Source: Rhizophagus irregularis (Eukaryota; Glomeromycota; Glomeromycetes; Glomerales; Glomeraceae). Taken from it: a stretch of 64,000 bases of DNA. Shown piece by piece: positions 1 through 12,425 of the stretch. Position numbers and translations under genes: made by a program. The stretch is taken from the NCBI RefSeq assembly GCF_026210795.1, contig NC_089441.1, forward strand, positions 4,092,001 through 4,156,000, in the 5' to 3' direction. The notes beneath the pieces were generated by a model. It searched no databases, was not told the DNA's origin, and saw nothing but the letters and a program-made list of their open reading frames with translations. Positions within the stretch are counted from its first letter, which is position 1. The number at the start of each line of letters is the position of its first letter.

Positions 1-547
1 TCACATGACGATTTTATTGCAGAGGGGTACGAATAACAGAAGTGGAATGTAATTATTGTAAAATAAAAAAATATATCAATATAAAGTATATGCTGTAGAA
101 TTAAATACTGTAAAGTGAAATATAATTACTGTATTAATAGTATTATATACTAATTTACTAATAATATAAAATAAAAAGTTAAAGTAACAAATAAAAAATA
201 CATAAATCATATAACTATATGTTAAGTTCCATGGTATGTCTTATAATTTTCATTTTTTAAAATAAATAAAATATAATAAATATTATATTTGCAGTTAATA
301 TAATATTATTATTGGTGTAATATGTAATTAATGGGTTTTTTTTTGAATTCGCATAAAATTAATTTTATTAAAAGGGATATTAAATATAAGTTATATTCAA
401 TTGGTTAAAAATGTAATATAATGCAAGAATATTATTTCAGTCATTAATAAAATTAATCATTATACTAATTTATTACATACCTGATGCATGATGAAATTTA
501 ATATATTTCTATATTTTCGGAGTTAAAAAGTAGGAAAAAAAAAAGTT
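1..547. other. AT-rich non-coding stretch
   Basis: No open frame, repeat or RNA that I can support. It is the downstream flank of the 5S rRNA gene that reads leftward from 660. Confidence 0.6.
535..544 (-). terminator. RNA polymerase III T-run terminator of the 5S gene
   Basis: Ten consecutive A on the plus strand (T on the transcribed minus strand) lie 3 nt after the 5S 3' end. Confidence 0.75.
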
Positions 548-660
548 ACAGCACCCAGTATTCCCACGTTGTCCCCAACCGTAGTACTGACTGGGCCATC
601 AGTGGCTTAACTTCGGAGATCGGACGGGTTCCGGTGCTTTTCACTGTGTATGGCCGTAAC
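548..660 (-). rRNA. 5S ribosomal RNA
   Basis: Read on the minus strand, the segment starts near GTTACGGCCATAC and ends with GGGAATACTGGGTGCTGT, the classic 5S start and 3' end. The internal promoter block GTCCGATCTCCGAAGTTAAG is intact. The length of about 113 nt is slightly below the usual 118-120, so one end or a short internal segment may differ from the typical gene. A run of ten T on the same strand follows immediately and would stop RNA polymerase III. A lone 5S gene surrounded by AT-rich DNA fits fungi in which 5S genes are dispersed and not linked to the rDNA unit. It may be functional, although mild divergence cannot be judged without an alignment. Confidence 0.9.
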
Positions 661-2267
661 TAAAAACAGAGGTTAAATTTTATTATTTAACTAATTTTCA
701 CAAACAAAAAATTAGATTCTTTGATTGTATATGTAATGGTGGGCCAGCAAATAATGTATAAATTTATTTTTTCGGTATCTTAGAATATTTGATTATTAGT
801 TTTTCTCATTGTCAAAAGTATGTGAATACTCTCTATCTCCAACTATATTTTGTACGTAAAGGATCTATGTATACAATATGTGACCCAAATTTTAGATATT
901 AATTAATTATTTCGAAATAGATCAAAAAAAATTACATGTATTGTCTTCTCATAATATGATAACCTTTTCTATTACAATTATTAAGACATAAATATCATTT
1001 AAGTTCATTCATCAAGAAACTTACACATCAAATACTTTATATCCCCCTATTCCGCTATTCGTATCTGAGGCACAAATCAGAGGCTGCTTTTCCCGTTACG
1101 GCTATATACAGTATCTTTACCATGGCTTATTCAGCCAATCAAATTCGTAATAAGGTAATAAAATAGAACAATTATAGGACGGTAAGTATATTATCGAATA
1201 ATACGACCCTTTGAAATATTGGATATAAAATAGGAACGATCTGTTGAAGCCAGCAAAAATCAATGCAATTTTTTTTTACCGGGATTAACGAATAATTTTC
1301 TTATATAAATTATGGTATTTACGTATATATGTAATAGGAACAGCATCGAGAAGACAGGAAGGCACATAACGATATTACGAATAAATGCGTTTCGGAAAAT
1401 TTTAGAAATCCAACGTGGAAACACAAATCGAATGATAATAATGCAGTAATAAATAAACGATTAATAAATAATATTATTTTGCTAGAATTATTTTTGTTTT
1501 CATTTATAACCTGATATTGGCTTTTCAGATATAAAATTTCATGATAAAATTGTCAAAAATCACGTTCAAGTTCATGCTTTAATTTAAATTACCATAATTA
1601 AACGTCATTACCTCTAAAATTATTGACATTTAGGGGATAGCAACAGGTAAAATCTTAAATCTCATTAAAACTTTCATAATCTATTATGGTATTGAAAGCC
1701 GAACTTTTTTTTTTGTTTTTGGTTTATAAACTAAGATATTAAATTTTTTATAGTAAAAATTGTATTATTGAAATTATCATAATTAAACGTCACTATTTCT
1801 AAAATTATTGACATTTAGGGAATGGCAGCGGGTAAAACCTTTAAATCTTATTAGTAATTCTCATAATTTATGTATTGAAAAGCTCTATTTACAATGATCT
1901 ATTTTTTGCTATACAGTATTCTCTATTTCCATTTTCTATGGTAATTTACTTTCAAATAATTCTTATAATCTAAGTTTAATATTTTACAGTATTAGTAAAA
2001 CCATTGTTTTCACATGAAAATATTTCATAGCCACAATCGTCTATAGTATTACGAAATGGTATCACGTGTGACCACAGCTGCGGTAATGGTAATTTAGGTA
2101 ATTTACCGATAAATTTTGGTCCTTAGTATCCGGAGAAGTTTGTTATTTAATGCGTACTTTTTTTTTTTTTTTTACCTTTAAATAAAACATTTTTGGTTTA
2201 TTTCTTTCTCATAATATAAATATTTAAATTATAACAATTTTGATATATACTTATTATTTTCGAAGAC
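661..2267. other. Non-coding stretch upstream of the RNase III-like gene
   Basis: Nothing coding is visible. The only structure is a diverged direct duplication at 1589-1885, listed separately. Confidence 0.5.
1589..1885 (+). repeat. Diverged direct duplication, period about 185 bp
   Basis: The blocks at about 1589-1700 and 1774-1885 share the core CATAATTAAACGTCA followed by ATTATTGACATTTAGGG, then a purine-rich stretch with GGTAAAA. The differences are mostly transitions and small indels. Confidence 0.7.
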
Positions 2268-2795
2268 ATGTTACGATTTCAACAGAATTTACAGAATTTA
2301 AAAAATCTAAAATCTATTGCTTTTGTCTCGTCAATATATAAACAAAATCAACTTCCATTACATCTTCCGAGATTTCTTTTTTCAATTTCTGATTCCACCA
2401 AAACAATCACTCTCCCAAAAATTAATGATGAAAAACTTCTTGCCTCAATTTTTACAGTTCCTGGTAATAGTCATAGATTCTATCGTTTTTATGGGGACAA
2501 AGCATATAATTATTATGCAGTAAGAGCATTAAAATTAAAACTTCCAGATGCAACTAGGAAGGAATTTGTAAAAATTACTGGTGTATTAGTTACAAGAAAA
2601 TTTTTATCAGAAGTGGCAAAAGTTTGTGAATTAGATAAAATGATGTTGAGTTATAATAAAGCTGGTGTTAATTGTAATTTAGGAGAAATGATGGAAGCTT
2701 ATTGTTCGGGAATGTTATTTAATGGTATGGAAGAAGAAATGAAGAAATTTACTTCAGACGTAGTAGATTATTATTTGAAAAATTACAATAAATGA
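2268..2795 (+). CDS. Mitochondrial RNase III-fold protein (mL57/Mrpl15-like)
   Basis: This is a 175-residue open frame. Residues 1-41 contain Lys, Arg, Ser and hydrophobic residues but no acidic residue, as in a mitochondrial targeting presequence. Residues 70-170 follow the RNase III fold: FYGDKAYNYY aligns with the signature around the FLGD motif, ITGVLVTRKFLSEVAKV with the conserved helix before the second half, and LGEMMEAYCSGMLFNGMEEE with the DVFEAxxGAxxxDGG motif. The aspartate of GD and the last glutamate are kept, but the signature glutamate is replaced and the usual Asp of the second motif is Glu, so cleavage activity is doubtful. No dsRNA-binding domain follows. In fungi a short, inactive mitochondrial RNase III-like protein is a large-subunit ribosomal protein (mL57). 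The alternative is a stand-alone RNase III of bacterial type. No intron is needed, and there is no close neighbour. Confidence 0.65.
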   Translation: MLRFQQNLQNLKNLKSIAFVSSIYKQNQLPLHLPRFLFSISDSTKTITLPKINDEKLLASIFTVPGNSHRFYRFYGDKAYNYYAVRALKLKLPDATRKEFVKITGVLVTRKFLSEVAKVCELDKMMLSYNKAGVNCNLGEMMEAYCSGMLFNGMEEEMKKFTSDVVDYYLKNYNK

Positions 2796-5700
2796 CGTAT
2801 TACAGATAATGTTATTCAAGAAAAATCTCTATAGAAAAATTCCGAAAAAAAATTATATTCTAGTTTAAAGCTCAGATATGTGATAAAAAAATTTTTTTTT
2901 TATAGGGAACAAGGAAAAAAAATGGATAAATTACGCATACATTCTCAGCGGGCCGATCGAAGGATTATTTACTGTATTATTACTTAATTACGTAGTTATT
3001 TTATTATGCTATAGATATAAAAATAATTATTAAAATAATTTGGATATATAATTTTCTATTTTAAAAATTTCTTTTGTTATAAATTTTTCTATCAGGGTTG
3101 AGTAACAAATTATGTGAATTAAACTTGAATTATGGATGATTTTCATAATCAATAATAATTTATGATTATATATAATGATATATTTATGATTTTAAAGTAA
3201 AATTTTTTTCTACTACGAGGGGAGCGGCCATTTAGTATCGAGCGAGGTGGAGATTGGATAGGCCATTTACTCATTATAATATGTAGTTAGCTTTTTTTAC
3301 TCTTTTTTTTTTGTATGTATCTTATGACGTTATTGTGTGTTTTTTTATGATGTATTTAGATTTAACACATTTCGAGTCCGGTGCTTGACGCGTACAAGGT
3401 TGTATTGCGGGGCGCGAACACCTTATTAATAAAGTTATGTTTTAAAAAAAGACAGTTTTTCTTGTAAAAAAGGATCAGAGTTTATATGAAATTCTCCAAG
3501 GTAGGGCCGGAAATGTAGGTCCGGAAAACTCCTTCAAAGTTCAAGCCTCCAGAAAACACATGGAAAAAGGCGCGGCCAAATTTTAATTTTTTTGCACTGA
3601 ACTGAGCACAATATTCTTATATACTTATCATGCTTAATTTGTCCGGCAAGTTATCCCTTCATCTGTAATGTGACAAATTTAAACGTGAACTTTGCGATTA
3701 ATATTTTAGTTTTGCAGAGTTAAATCTGATAATCTAATTACATAGCTAAAATTTGTTATTTATGATTGTAAGCTTATTTAATATTAATAAATTATGGAAT
3801 CGCCTTAAGAAAATTTTTGTTACCGTAAAATACAAACCTAAGCTATATGGCAATTATGGCTGATTTAAATTTTCGAAATTTTCTATCTAAAGCAGTGTAT
3901 TTCTATAACTCATTAAGTAGGTTAGTCAGCATTATTAGGCACCCTGATTGAAATCGATTTTACTAAATCGAGATAATCGAAAAATTCGAAACGAATCTGT
4001 TTTGAATCATTCACCAACTTTTTTTTTTTGACACGTAATAAATTTTGAATACTATTGCACATAGAATTGATAATCAAGATTTGTCGTAGGGTTTTATGCA
4101 GGAAAAAGTAATGTACAGTTGTTATATTAAGGATTTACTGTTAGTCAAAATCATTGATCCACAAAATGATCAGACATTTAGATCGAATCATCGACTGATC
4201 ATCATTTATATATATATGCAAGGGTAACTAATAGATCTTATGCATTTATTTCGATCGAAATCTTAAATCGTCACCCGAGGCACAGCATATTTACATCAAA
4301 TGACGCAACTTCAACGATTATGTTAAGATTCTATTCATATAATCACATTATTTTTTAACATGAATCTTATATGAAAAATATCTAGAAATTTAATATGGAT
4401 ACGTTCAAAGTACATTAACACAAAATATTTTAATGGTTTAATAGCGGGCCATCCCTTGCTGAGCACAAAAATGAGTTGTTTCAAGTTTGTAAGCAGATTT
4501 CCAACAAGCAGAGCCTCGATTGTATATTGGCTAAGTTTCGGCATAATTTGTAAAACTCCGCAAGTCCGCATACGTGCATGATCAGGGTCAGATGCTTACT
4601 TTCATCAGGATATCTATTTTTAATTTTTTTTTATCAATATAAATATTTGCAGGGATAATATTAATAATGAAAAAGAAACATCCAATGACAAGTTTTAATC
4701 GGCTATAAAAATGTTTCATAGTTCATCGTAGATATCAAAATTTGTTTGAGCCACTTAATTTAGGTTAAGGTACATCATAACAGGATTAAAATAATTAAAA
4801 TAATTATTTGAAAATGTGAGAATAAAAGTAAAATTTTTTTAAAATTATCACGATTTTTAATACTCTAAACAAACCATCCGATCAATTATTACAAATAATG
4901 AAGATACCGATTTCATTATTATGATAACCAATTAAAAAAAAAATCTCTCTTATCAATTAGAGATAATTTTCTCAAAGACATAAGTCAATATTACAACAAA
5001 AAAAAAAAATTTTCGTAGGTATTCTTATATTTTTTTTGTCAAGAACTTATTCCTACGTCTACCGAATTTCTTTGCCAAAGGTATTGTAAAAGAACCAGTA
5101 ATTTTTTTCGAAATTTTAATCTTTAATTAGTTCATGATAACCAATAAAAGAGAATTGAAATCGAATTCAATTACCGAAACAACATGCGAAAATTTCCCCT
5201 ACATTTTATGAGGCCACGTACAAATATTTTAGTACCCACGCTAATTTCCGGAATAATCGTAATAATACGGAATAAAGAATGTTTCTAAAACCATAAGACA
5301 ATAAATATGTATCTTTTAAGGAAAAATTATGAAAAAATTTTTTTCCATTTATTTCTGTTATAAACTTCAATAAAAAAAAAAAGGTACAATTAATGATTTT
5401 TTTATTGCTTAATAAACAGATAATATAAATAAAATATGCAACGGAGTATTCAAAAATGCAATCCAATTTATCTTTAATATTTCTCATTATTTACATTATT
5501 TATATTTAAAGGTAGCACGAATTTATGGAATCGATAGTCTCAATTCCAAACAAAAAGAACATTTATATATTTTTTTTCGTGCGACAGTTTTAAGAAAAAA
5601 AAAAAATTTCTTTCAACTTTTTTTTTGCATAAATTCTTATAATTAATAATGATAACTTATTATTAAAACTGCGTTGTTTTTCCCGACGAGTTAAATGAAT

Positions 5701-5947
5701 GCACTTCTATGTTTGTTACTAGAAGTTTTACTTTGATTACATCTATTAACTTAAAAGAGTAAATTTTGATTCGTAGTAAATTAAATAAGATGTTACACGA
5801 CGAATTTTGTGCCGATCTATCCTACCTTGTTGGTCAAAGTATTTGTATTAATTAAAATTTGGTAAAAAGTTGAAACGATGTAACCACAATAGCAAAATTA
5901 TCTCAATTAATCATTTGTTTGTTATACATAACTTACGAATTTTTACT
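2796..5947. other. Long non-coding stretch with GC-richer islands
   Basis: No gene is supported; short frames here lack domain character and run through A/T homopolymers. Two islands stand out as GC-richer than their surroundings: about 3205-3270 and 3365-3600 (GTCCGG, GGGGCGCGAAC, AAGGCGCGGCC). They could be ends of an old mobile element or a non-coding RNA. I see no terminal repeats around them. Confidence 0.5.
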
Positions 5948-5955
5948 TATATAAA
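5948..5955 (+). promoter_or_regulatory. TATA box for the secreted-protein gene
   Basis: TATATAAA lies about 190 bp before the start codon at 6142, and a T-rich leader separates the two. Confidence 0.45.
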
Positions 5956-6141
5956 CACCAGAATTGTTCTGCCTTTGTAAAAAATTCTTCAGTTCCTTTA
6001 GGTCCAAAATAAAAAATACATTCATTTTTTTTGATAAAAAGTGGAATTTATCATTTTTTTTTGATAAAAAGTGCAATTCTTTCCTTCATTACACATTTAA
6101 ATCGCATTTTCCTTTTTTTAACACCTTTTTAAATCAACAAA

Positions 6142-6750
6142 ATGAAATTTACTTTCGCTGTTACCCTTTTATTAGCTATTGTTTCTGTCGCAAATGCAGT
6201 TGACACTATAAAACCTTTAGCACCAAGTAATTTTTGTAAAGCCAGTAAACTTACTCCTGCTGATGGTACTCAACTCAAGCAACCTAGTTGTGTCAGTCTC
6301 GAGATTGGTCAAATTCCCGCTGTCGATAAGATGGTCTCGGCTTTAATCGTCAATCCAAGGAATGGCCAAGCAATTAAACGAAATACAGCATTCAAAGTTG
6401 ATACAAAAATTTCAAATTTAGCTACTGGATTCTTTTCTGATCCAGCTGTAGATTATTATCAAATTCAACAAACTCTTGATGGTAATGGTGTAATTCAAGG
6501 ACATAGTCATATTACAATTCAAAAACTTAATGGAAATAATCTTCTCGATCCTCAAGTGTTTGCGTTCTTCAAAGGGTTAAATGATGCAGCTGTTAATGGT
6601 GTATTGAGTGTACTTGTTGAAAAAGGACTTCCTCAAAAAGGTCAATATCGTATTTGCACGATGAACTCTTCAAATTCTCATCAGCCCGTCGTTATGCCAG
6701 TTGCTCAAAGAGGTGCTCAAGACGACTGCATTAGAATTAATGTCATTTAA
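6142..6750 (+). CDS. Small secreted protein, 202 residues
   Basis: Residues 1-19 form a signal peptide (MKFTFAVTLLLAIVSVANA, with an ANA cleavage site). The mature part has four cysteines, near residues 30, 50, 173 and 196, that could form two disulfides. It contains the blocks NPRNGQAIKRNTAFKVDTKI and IQGHSHITIQKL, which I recall from a family of fungal secreted proteins of unknown role. There is no membrane segment after the signal and no catalytic motif that I recognise. The start is chosen because it gives the signal peptide; a TATA box lies upstream and the frame is uninterrupted. The codon pattern is regular and the protein more complex than its surroundings, so this is a real and probably expressed gene. 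In a symbiotic fungus it could be a wall-associated protein or a candidate effector; that is inference only. Confidence 0.85.
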   Translation: MKFTFAVTLLLAIVSVANAVDTIKPLAPSNFCKASKLTPADGTQLKQPSCVSLEIGQIPAVDKMVSALIVNPRNGQAIKRNTAFKVDTKISNLATGFFSDPAVDYYQIQQTLDGNGVIQGHSHITIQKLNGNNLLDPQVFAFFKGLNDAAVNGVLSVLVEKGLPQKGQYRICTMNSSNSHQPVVMPVAQRGAQDDCIRINVI

Positions 6751-9129
6751 AATAATGAAAGTAAATAACTAAAAAAGGTATAACCTGCCCAAATTTTAGT
6801 TAATAGTGCATTTTTTTAATAGACAGATTTGTAAATTTTCTAAAAAATTTTTTGGCAAGTCTAAAAAATAAATGAATTTACAAAATATCAATTAATTTTT
6901 TCTTTATTATTTTAGTATATTTAGTTTTATTTTAATTCTTTAGATAAGATTAAATAAAAATTAGTAATTTAATTAATTTTTGGGCTTTTCTTCTTTTTGT
7001 AATTTACAAAGTGTTATAATATAATAAATGCGAATTTAGATATAATCAAATTTTTTTTACTTTTTATTTTTTTTTTTCGCCAATGTATAATAAATAATAT
7101 ATAGTCTGGAATTTTAGACGATTTTGTTTTTTTTACTATATATATTTTAAAATAAATAAAATAATAATTTTTAAAATTAAAATTATTTGATAATTATTTT
7201 CTTTTGTTTTTTTTTTCTTAAAATTTACGATTTATCGTTTACTACGCGATGTTTTTATAAACAATTAACCTTAAATGATAAATATGCATATATGTTATTG
7301 TAATAATCAATTTTGTGTAACCATCAGAAATTTCTTTCTTTTTATATTTCGTAATTGTAAATGACAAAAAAATAAACAGTCGATTCGTTGTCCGATCCAG
7401 TAAAAAAAAAAAGAAATTCTTTATATAGAATCGATTAAATTACTTTAATTTTTATAACAAAGGAAGATTTTAAATTGTTCTATTAATTATAATGAATACA
7501 TTTGTTATAAATAGAATTATTACACAGATCTCGGCGTTGAGCTTTTCAACAAACCGATTAAAGATAATAAAACTATACCTTAATAAAAGCTATTGTGTAA
7601 AAATGTTCTCACTCGAAATTAAGACTAACGATTCGAATTATAACAATAAAAAAAGAACAAAGAAAAAAAAAGAAAATTTCTTTTAATCAAAATTTAATTA
7701 CATATTTTTTTTTTGTACCCATATTATTTGCTATTAATATTAATAACATTATCGAACATAATATTAGAATATTATGATAAAAATTATTTACAAATACTAA
7801 TTTTTTTTTTGTTTTTTATAATTAAAATTACCCTGTTTCAAAATACAAAAAATGAACACATGTACACATGGATTATCCCTAAATAACGTAAGTGATTGTC
7901 AACTTCTGAAACGAATAATTTAATTAATGTTTGTCAAATTGATTTTGCGCATAGAATATCTAATCTAGCACATATTAAATACGAAAAACCCCGTATAGAG
8001 TAGTATCAAAGATTCTGCAAATATATGATATTCAGGATAAAAAAAAGATCAAGGGAATTAATTAATAAAAGATAACTGTAATTAAGACCCTATCCTAAAT
8101 TAGTTATCATGTGGCTAATGGAGAATCTATCTAACGTGCATACGGTCGAAACTCTGAAACTGTATATGTTATATACATAAATTCAACAATCAACAATAAT
8201 CATATCGGAATCGCCCCCATTCATTAAAATGTAGTCTTATGACGTATGTTTTTCTCTGTAATTTTTTATAAAATTTTGTGGGAGTGTAGTTATAGAAACG
8301 TTCTACATATTCTGTACTTTGAACATTGTGACAATTATAACGATCATAATTGGTCTTTTTTGGTACATTAGTCATTTTAAAACTGTTAAAGGTATCTCTA
8401 ACCCCGTAAATTTAGATTCCATAAATGTAAGTAGCAATAATCACGGAATTTTAATTGTAAAAAAATGGAAAAAGCCAGATTGCTTAGCTCAACCAGTTGT
8501 GATACGCTGAGTCATTCACGTATTTAGCATTTTTTTTAATGCTTTTAATTATTATTTTTACGTAATGACATATAAATTATTATTTATTTACTTCACATTT
8601 AATTTTAAAGGTTAAGATTAGGTTAGGCTAAAATGTTTAGGAATACAAACTCTAAAAGATTTCTCATATCCTTTTTTTATTCTCAATGTACGAGGTCGTA
8701 AAAATTTCGTTTCGAAATTTGTCTTTTTATTTCAAATTTTGTCTTTAAAAAATTACTATAATTCAATGATGATTATTTTTCTTGTTCTTTTAAAGAAGTT
8801 ATTTTTAAGAAACGATCATATTTTAAAGTTTAAACGATTGTATAAAATATTAATAAAATACAAATATCTTCGGTATATCGAGATATAAGAATAAATTAGA
8901 TATCGCTACGTTCATGATTGAATAGTGTAATCAATTATTTTATAAATGAGTAAAATATCGGTCTCCTACTTAAGTCATAAGTGTAAGACTAATACGATAG
9001 TAGCGAATCGACAATCGATTAATGTGGATATCAATCTGTTAAGAATAAGTATAGCTTATAATAAACCTTCCTTTAAATTTACCAAATCATTGTATCTTAA
9101 CATATATTTATTGCTTATAACAGCATATA
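6751..9129. other. Non-coding stretch with A/T homopolymers
   Basis: Nothing supportable. Frames such as 7492-7686 and 8319-8510 are short, low in complexity and without a domain. Confidence 0.5.
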
Positions 9130-9326
9130 CAGTGAAATTCGATATACCGGAACCTCGATATAACGGATCATGAGCAAAATCTTGATACTTTATATCGGAA
9201 TTGGGATTATCATAGCGTATAATTAATTTACCCTCGATAATAACGGAATTCGGAATTCTTGATATAACAGATTTTTGACAAATTTTACTAATGGAACAGA
9301 TGGTTCCATTATATCGAATTTCACTG
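9130..9326. mobile_element. MITE, 197 bp, pogo/Tc1-mariner type
   Basis: The two ends are perfect inverted copies over 16 bp (CAGTGAAATTCGATAT and its complement). TA precedes the left end and TG follows the right end, so the TA target duplication has decayed on one side. The inside is non-coding and has further imperfect inverted repeats built from GATATAAC. The CAGT-starting end and the TA target resemble the pogo element at 21724-24212, although the rest of the end differs. Confidence 0.75.
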
Positions 9327-11793
9327 TGAATAACTTTTTTTTTTTAATAAGCATATAATGTATATTGTATATATACAGCATGGAACGATCTTTATTAAGG
9401 TATTATTATTATGTATAAATTCTTCCAAGCTAATATTTAAATATCAAAATTTAAATCATTGAAAATAAAAAAGAACTTCATATTTCTGAATCTTATAAAA
9501 ATAAGGTATTTGAAAACTAGGATATCGCGTAATGCAAAGTAATAGATAATAATCACATCGTAAGTTTTAACGTAAATATCATGTGATTCCTAAGATTATA
9601 TAGTCTTTCATTTTTCAAGTTTTGTAGAAAGTTTTACCTTCATAAATTTGGAACAAGTTACTTGATTATAGTCTATAGAGAGATTAAGTTTGGCATAGAT
9701 TAATTGTTAATTATTGATTGATAAAATTCAGGTCGTAATTCAAACATCGAGAGATTCTCGTAGTATGCAATTGAGAAAAAATTGTTACAAGAAAATATAA
9801 TTAATTAATGACAAAATATTAATAATATAGTCGACAAATTGATTGTTCTATCAAATGATGATGTAATTAATGTAATTAATTGTTTTTAGAAATTAGCCAA
9901 GAATTAAAAAAAATTATTTCTACATAACACTACCAGAATCGTGAAATAATAGAAGTACGGTATTTCGATATAAAATTAAAAATAAATATAAAATTTTTCT
10001 GCAGTCTCCACTAAAATTTAATAACATATTAAAAGATTATTTGATACATAGAGACTACATAGACAAATAAACAATGTTTTGGTAACTTATTGATTAATAA
10101 AATTATATTTAATGCATTTAATATTAGTTGAAAATTTGAACGATCAATGTTCCATATTTGGATATCTTTCGTATACGGTTATCGAATTATTAAATTTTTT
10201 GTTGTCAATTATTTTTGGAAAAACAATGTATGATAAATTTATATTAAATATCCTAATTTAGATAGTAATTCTCCAAATCGATTAATTTGGAATAATGAAT
10301 TCTGGGAATTACCAACACATTTATGGTAATACTAGTTTATTATTGGTTATTAAATCTTTCATTATGTTTAACATCATTTTCATAATGAATAAATGAAATA
10401 CATGTATGATTTAACCCCGATATTGAGTCACATTTTTTTACCTAAAGAAACTACTAACTTTTTTTTTTGTTCATACGATGTGTGCGTGTGACAACAAAAT
10501 TAATATTAGTATTTTATAGCTCCATTGGTCTAAATAAAGAATAGAATAAATTTCCATTATAATCTTTATTCTTTCCATAAAGAACATTAAATATGCACGA
10601 TTTTCTTTGTTAATTAATTAAATTTTAAAATAGCATTCTTAGTTATGATGCATTCGTTACACAATACATAAGACGCAGCAAAGCAGGGGTAGGCAGTGCC
10701 GAAACATTACCGAACCGTCGCAATGTCAAATTGCCGAATTGATATAGTGAAGTACACCTTTACCGGCCTTACGGCGATTCGGCAATTTTGCCATAATTAT
10801 ATTGCCGAATTACCATGGGTTAATTCAACCCACGTAAAATCTAATTTAATAAATATGCTTTTAGCAAATCAGAGACAAAATTTCTCTAAAATGGAATTTT
10901 AAATGTTTCTTTTGTAACATCAAACTTCAGTTGCCAGAAAAAAATAAAAATACTAATTATAAATACTAAATATAAATATTTATGTCACAACCATCATCGA
11001 TGAATTTTTCTTAAAAATAATAACCTAAATTCTAACTTTAAACCCAACGCGTGACGTATAATTTGTGACAAATAGATTTTTAAAATCATATTAATCATAT
11101 AATCATATTGCAAGTTTATACTTATCTAAAAAATTTTCATATATTAGTATATTACTACAAGTCTATAACAATACTCAGTGTTTCTAACACTTCCTGCTGA
11201 ACTTGATATAAATTGATACTAAAATTAGCAATAGTAATTATAGGTGGAATTGTTATGATATATCAAAGACCCGTAAAATTTTAAAGTGAAAATTTCTTTC
11301 TGACCAAAAATTTCGATTTTGGCCAGAATTAAAACTTCGTCGATTCTGACTGGAATTAAGATAATCACGTGTTCATTTTACGCCTCTCCATGATTTTTTT
11401 TTTTGAAAAAATTGCTTTTGAAAATTTTACAGGTTTCTGTGATATATTCAGCACTAATAAGTAATAATATATATATATAAAATAAAAACTCTAGTTTATT
11501 AAAAAAAAATAAAATTAAAAAAATGCCATTTGTGGTAATAATTTACAAAAATTATAAATCACACCACTGGTGTTCAACATCACAATTATTTTTTTATTTA
11601 TTATATAATTTTTTTATTCTATATTATTAAGAAATTAACTAAGTATAACCGTAAGTGATATCACTTAACTCAAATCACATGATTAATATAATATGACATC
11701 ATTTAATAGTTAATTAAAATTAGACTACTATTTATACTAATTTCCACATTTCCCTTTTTTAGTTTCTTTTCTTTTCTTTCCCTATATTATAAA
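9327..11793. other. Non-coding stretch, possible small hAT-like remnant
   Basis: No gene. At 10683-10820 a GC-richer patch begins CAGGGGTAGGCA, which resembles a hAT end. It repeats TTGCCGAATT in both orientations, but I do not see a matching right end, so it is left uncalled. Confidence 0.4.
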
Positions 11794-12126
11794 ATGGAAT
11801 ACGAAAACCCTGAAGATAATCCTATGGTTGAAAGTGATAAAAATGATCCTATATTATATAGTGACAAAAGTATTGAATATCATGATACTAATGTAGAAAT
11901 TACACTATGTTCTGGTATGCAATTTCAGTTGTGGGAAGAATTAGAAATCCACCTTAATATTTACGCTTTTCAAGAAGGGTTTTCTTACAAAAAAACAAGG
12001 CTTGAATATTATATGAGTCAAACAGAAATGAACAATTTTACAGATGAAAAAAAAGCTGCACAGATTAAAAGACGTACTTATAAATGTTCACATTTTCACA
12101 CTCACACATCTAAAAAGGTTGTATAA
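11794..12126 (+). pseudogene. FAR1-type DNA-binding domain fragment of a MULE transposase
   Basis: The 110-residue frame holds an acidic start and then the block GMQFQLWEELEIHLNIYAFQ followed by GFSYKKTR and RRTYKCSHFHTH. This is the N-terminal FAR1/WRKY-GCM1-like zinc finger found on Mutator-like transposases and on the FAR1 proteins derived from them. A full protein would continue with the rest of the finger and a DDE domain. Here the frame stops just after the first Cys/His part and unrelated sequence follows, so this is a truncated 5' piece. A host FAR1-like gene that lost its 3' part is the alternative. Confidence 0.65.
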
Positions 12127-12425
12127 CTTAATAAACAAAGAAAATGGGATATTCCACAGGTAAAACGCTGACCAATCAGGTACCTACCTAATTGGTAACT
12201 TTTTTTTTGATCAGTCACCTAATTTATTCAATAGTTAGAAATTGGTATACACTTCAATCAAATATTAATCAGATTAATACCCGATTGATAACTATCTTTT
12301 AGTTTAAATTTACCGATTGCTTTCTTTAAAACAAATAGTGACCGATTATTAGTAATTTATAAATTTAAAACAAATTGTAATCCGATTATTAGTAAATTAT
12401 AAATTTATTTATCAGATAACTTATT
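12127..12425. repeat. Short repeats at the 3' side of the CACTA remnant
   Basis: The motif GACCGATTATTAGTAATTTA recurs with small changes, together with variants of (A)CCGATTG and CCAATCAGG. Repeated motifs close to the ends are typical of CACTA elements, so this may be the subterminal region of the adjoining transposon. Confidence 0.4.

Noticed and set aside
5206-5487. 93-residue minus-strand frame
   Set aside because: Compositionally driven by A/T runs; no domain, no upstream or splice support.
10683-10820. Small hAT-like MITE starting CAGGGGTAGGCA
   Set aside because: No matching right end or target duplication could be seen.
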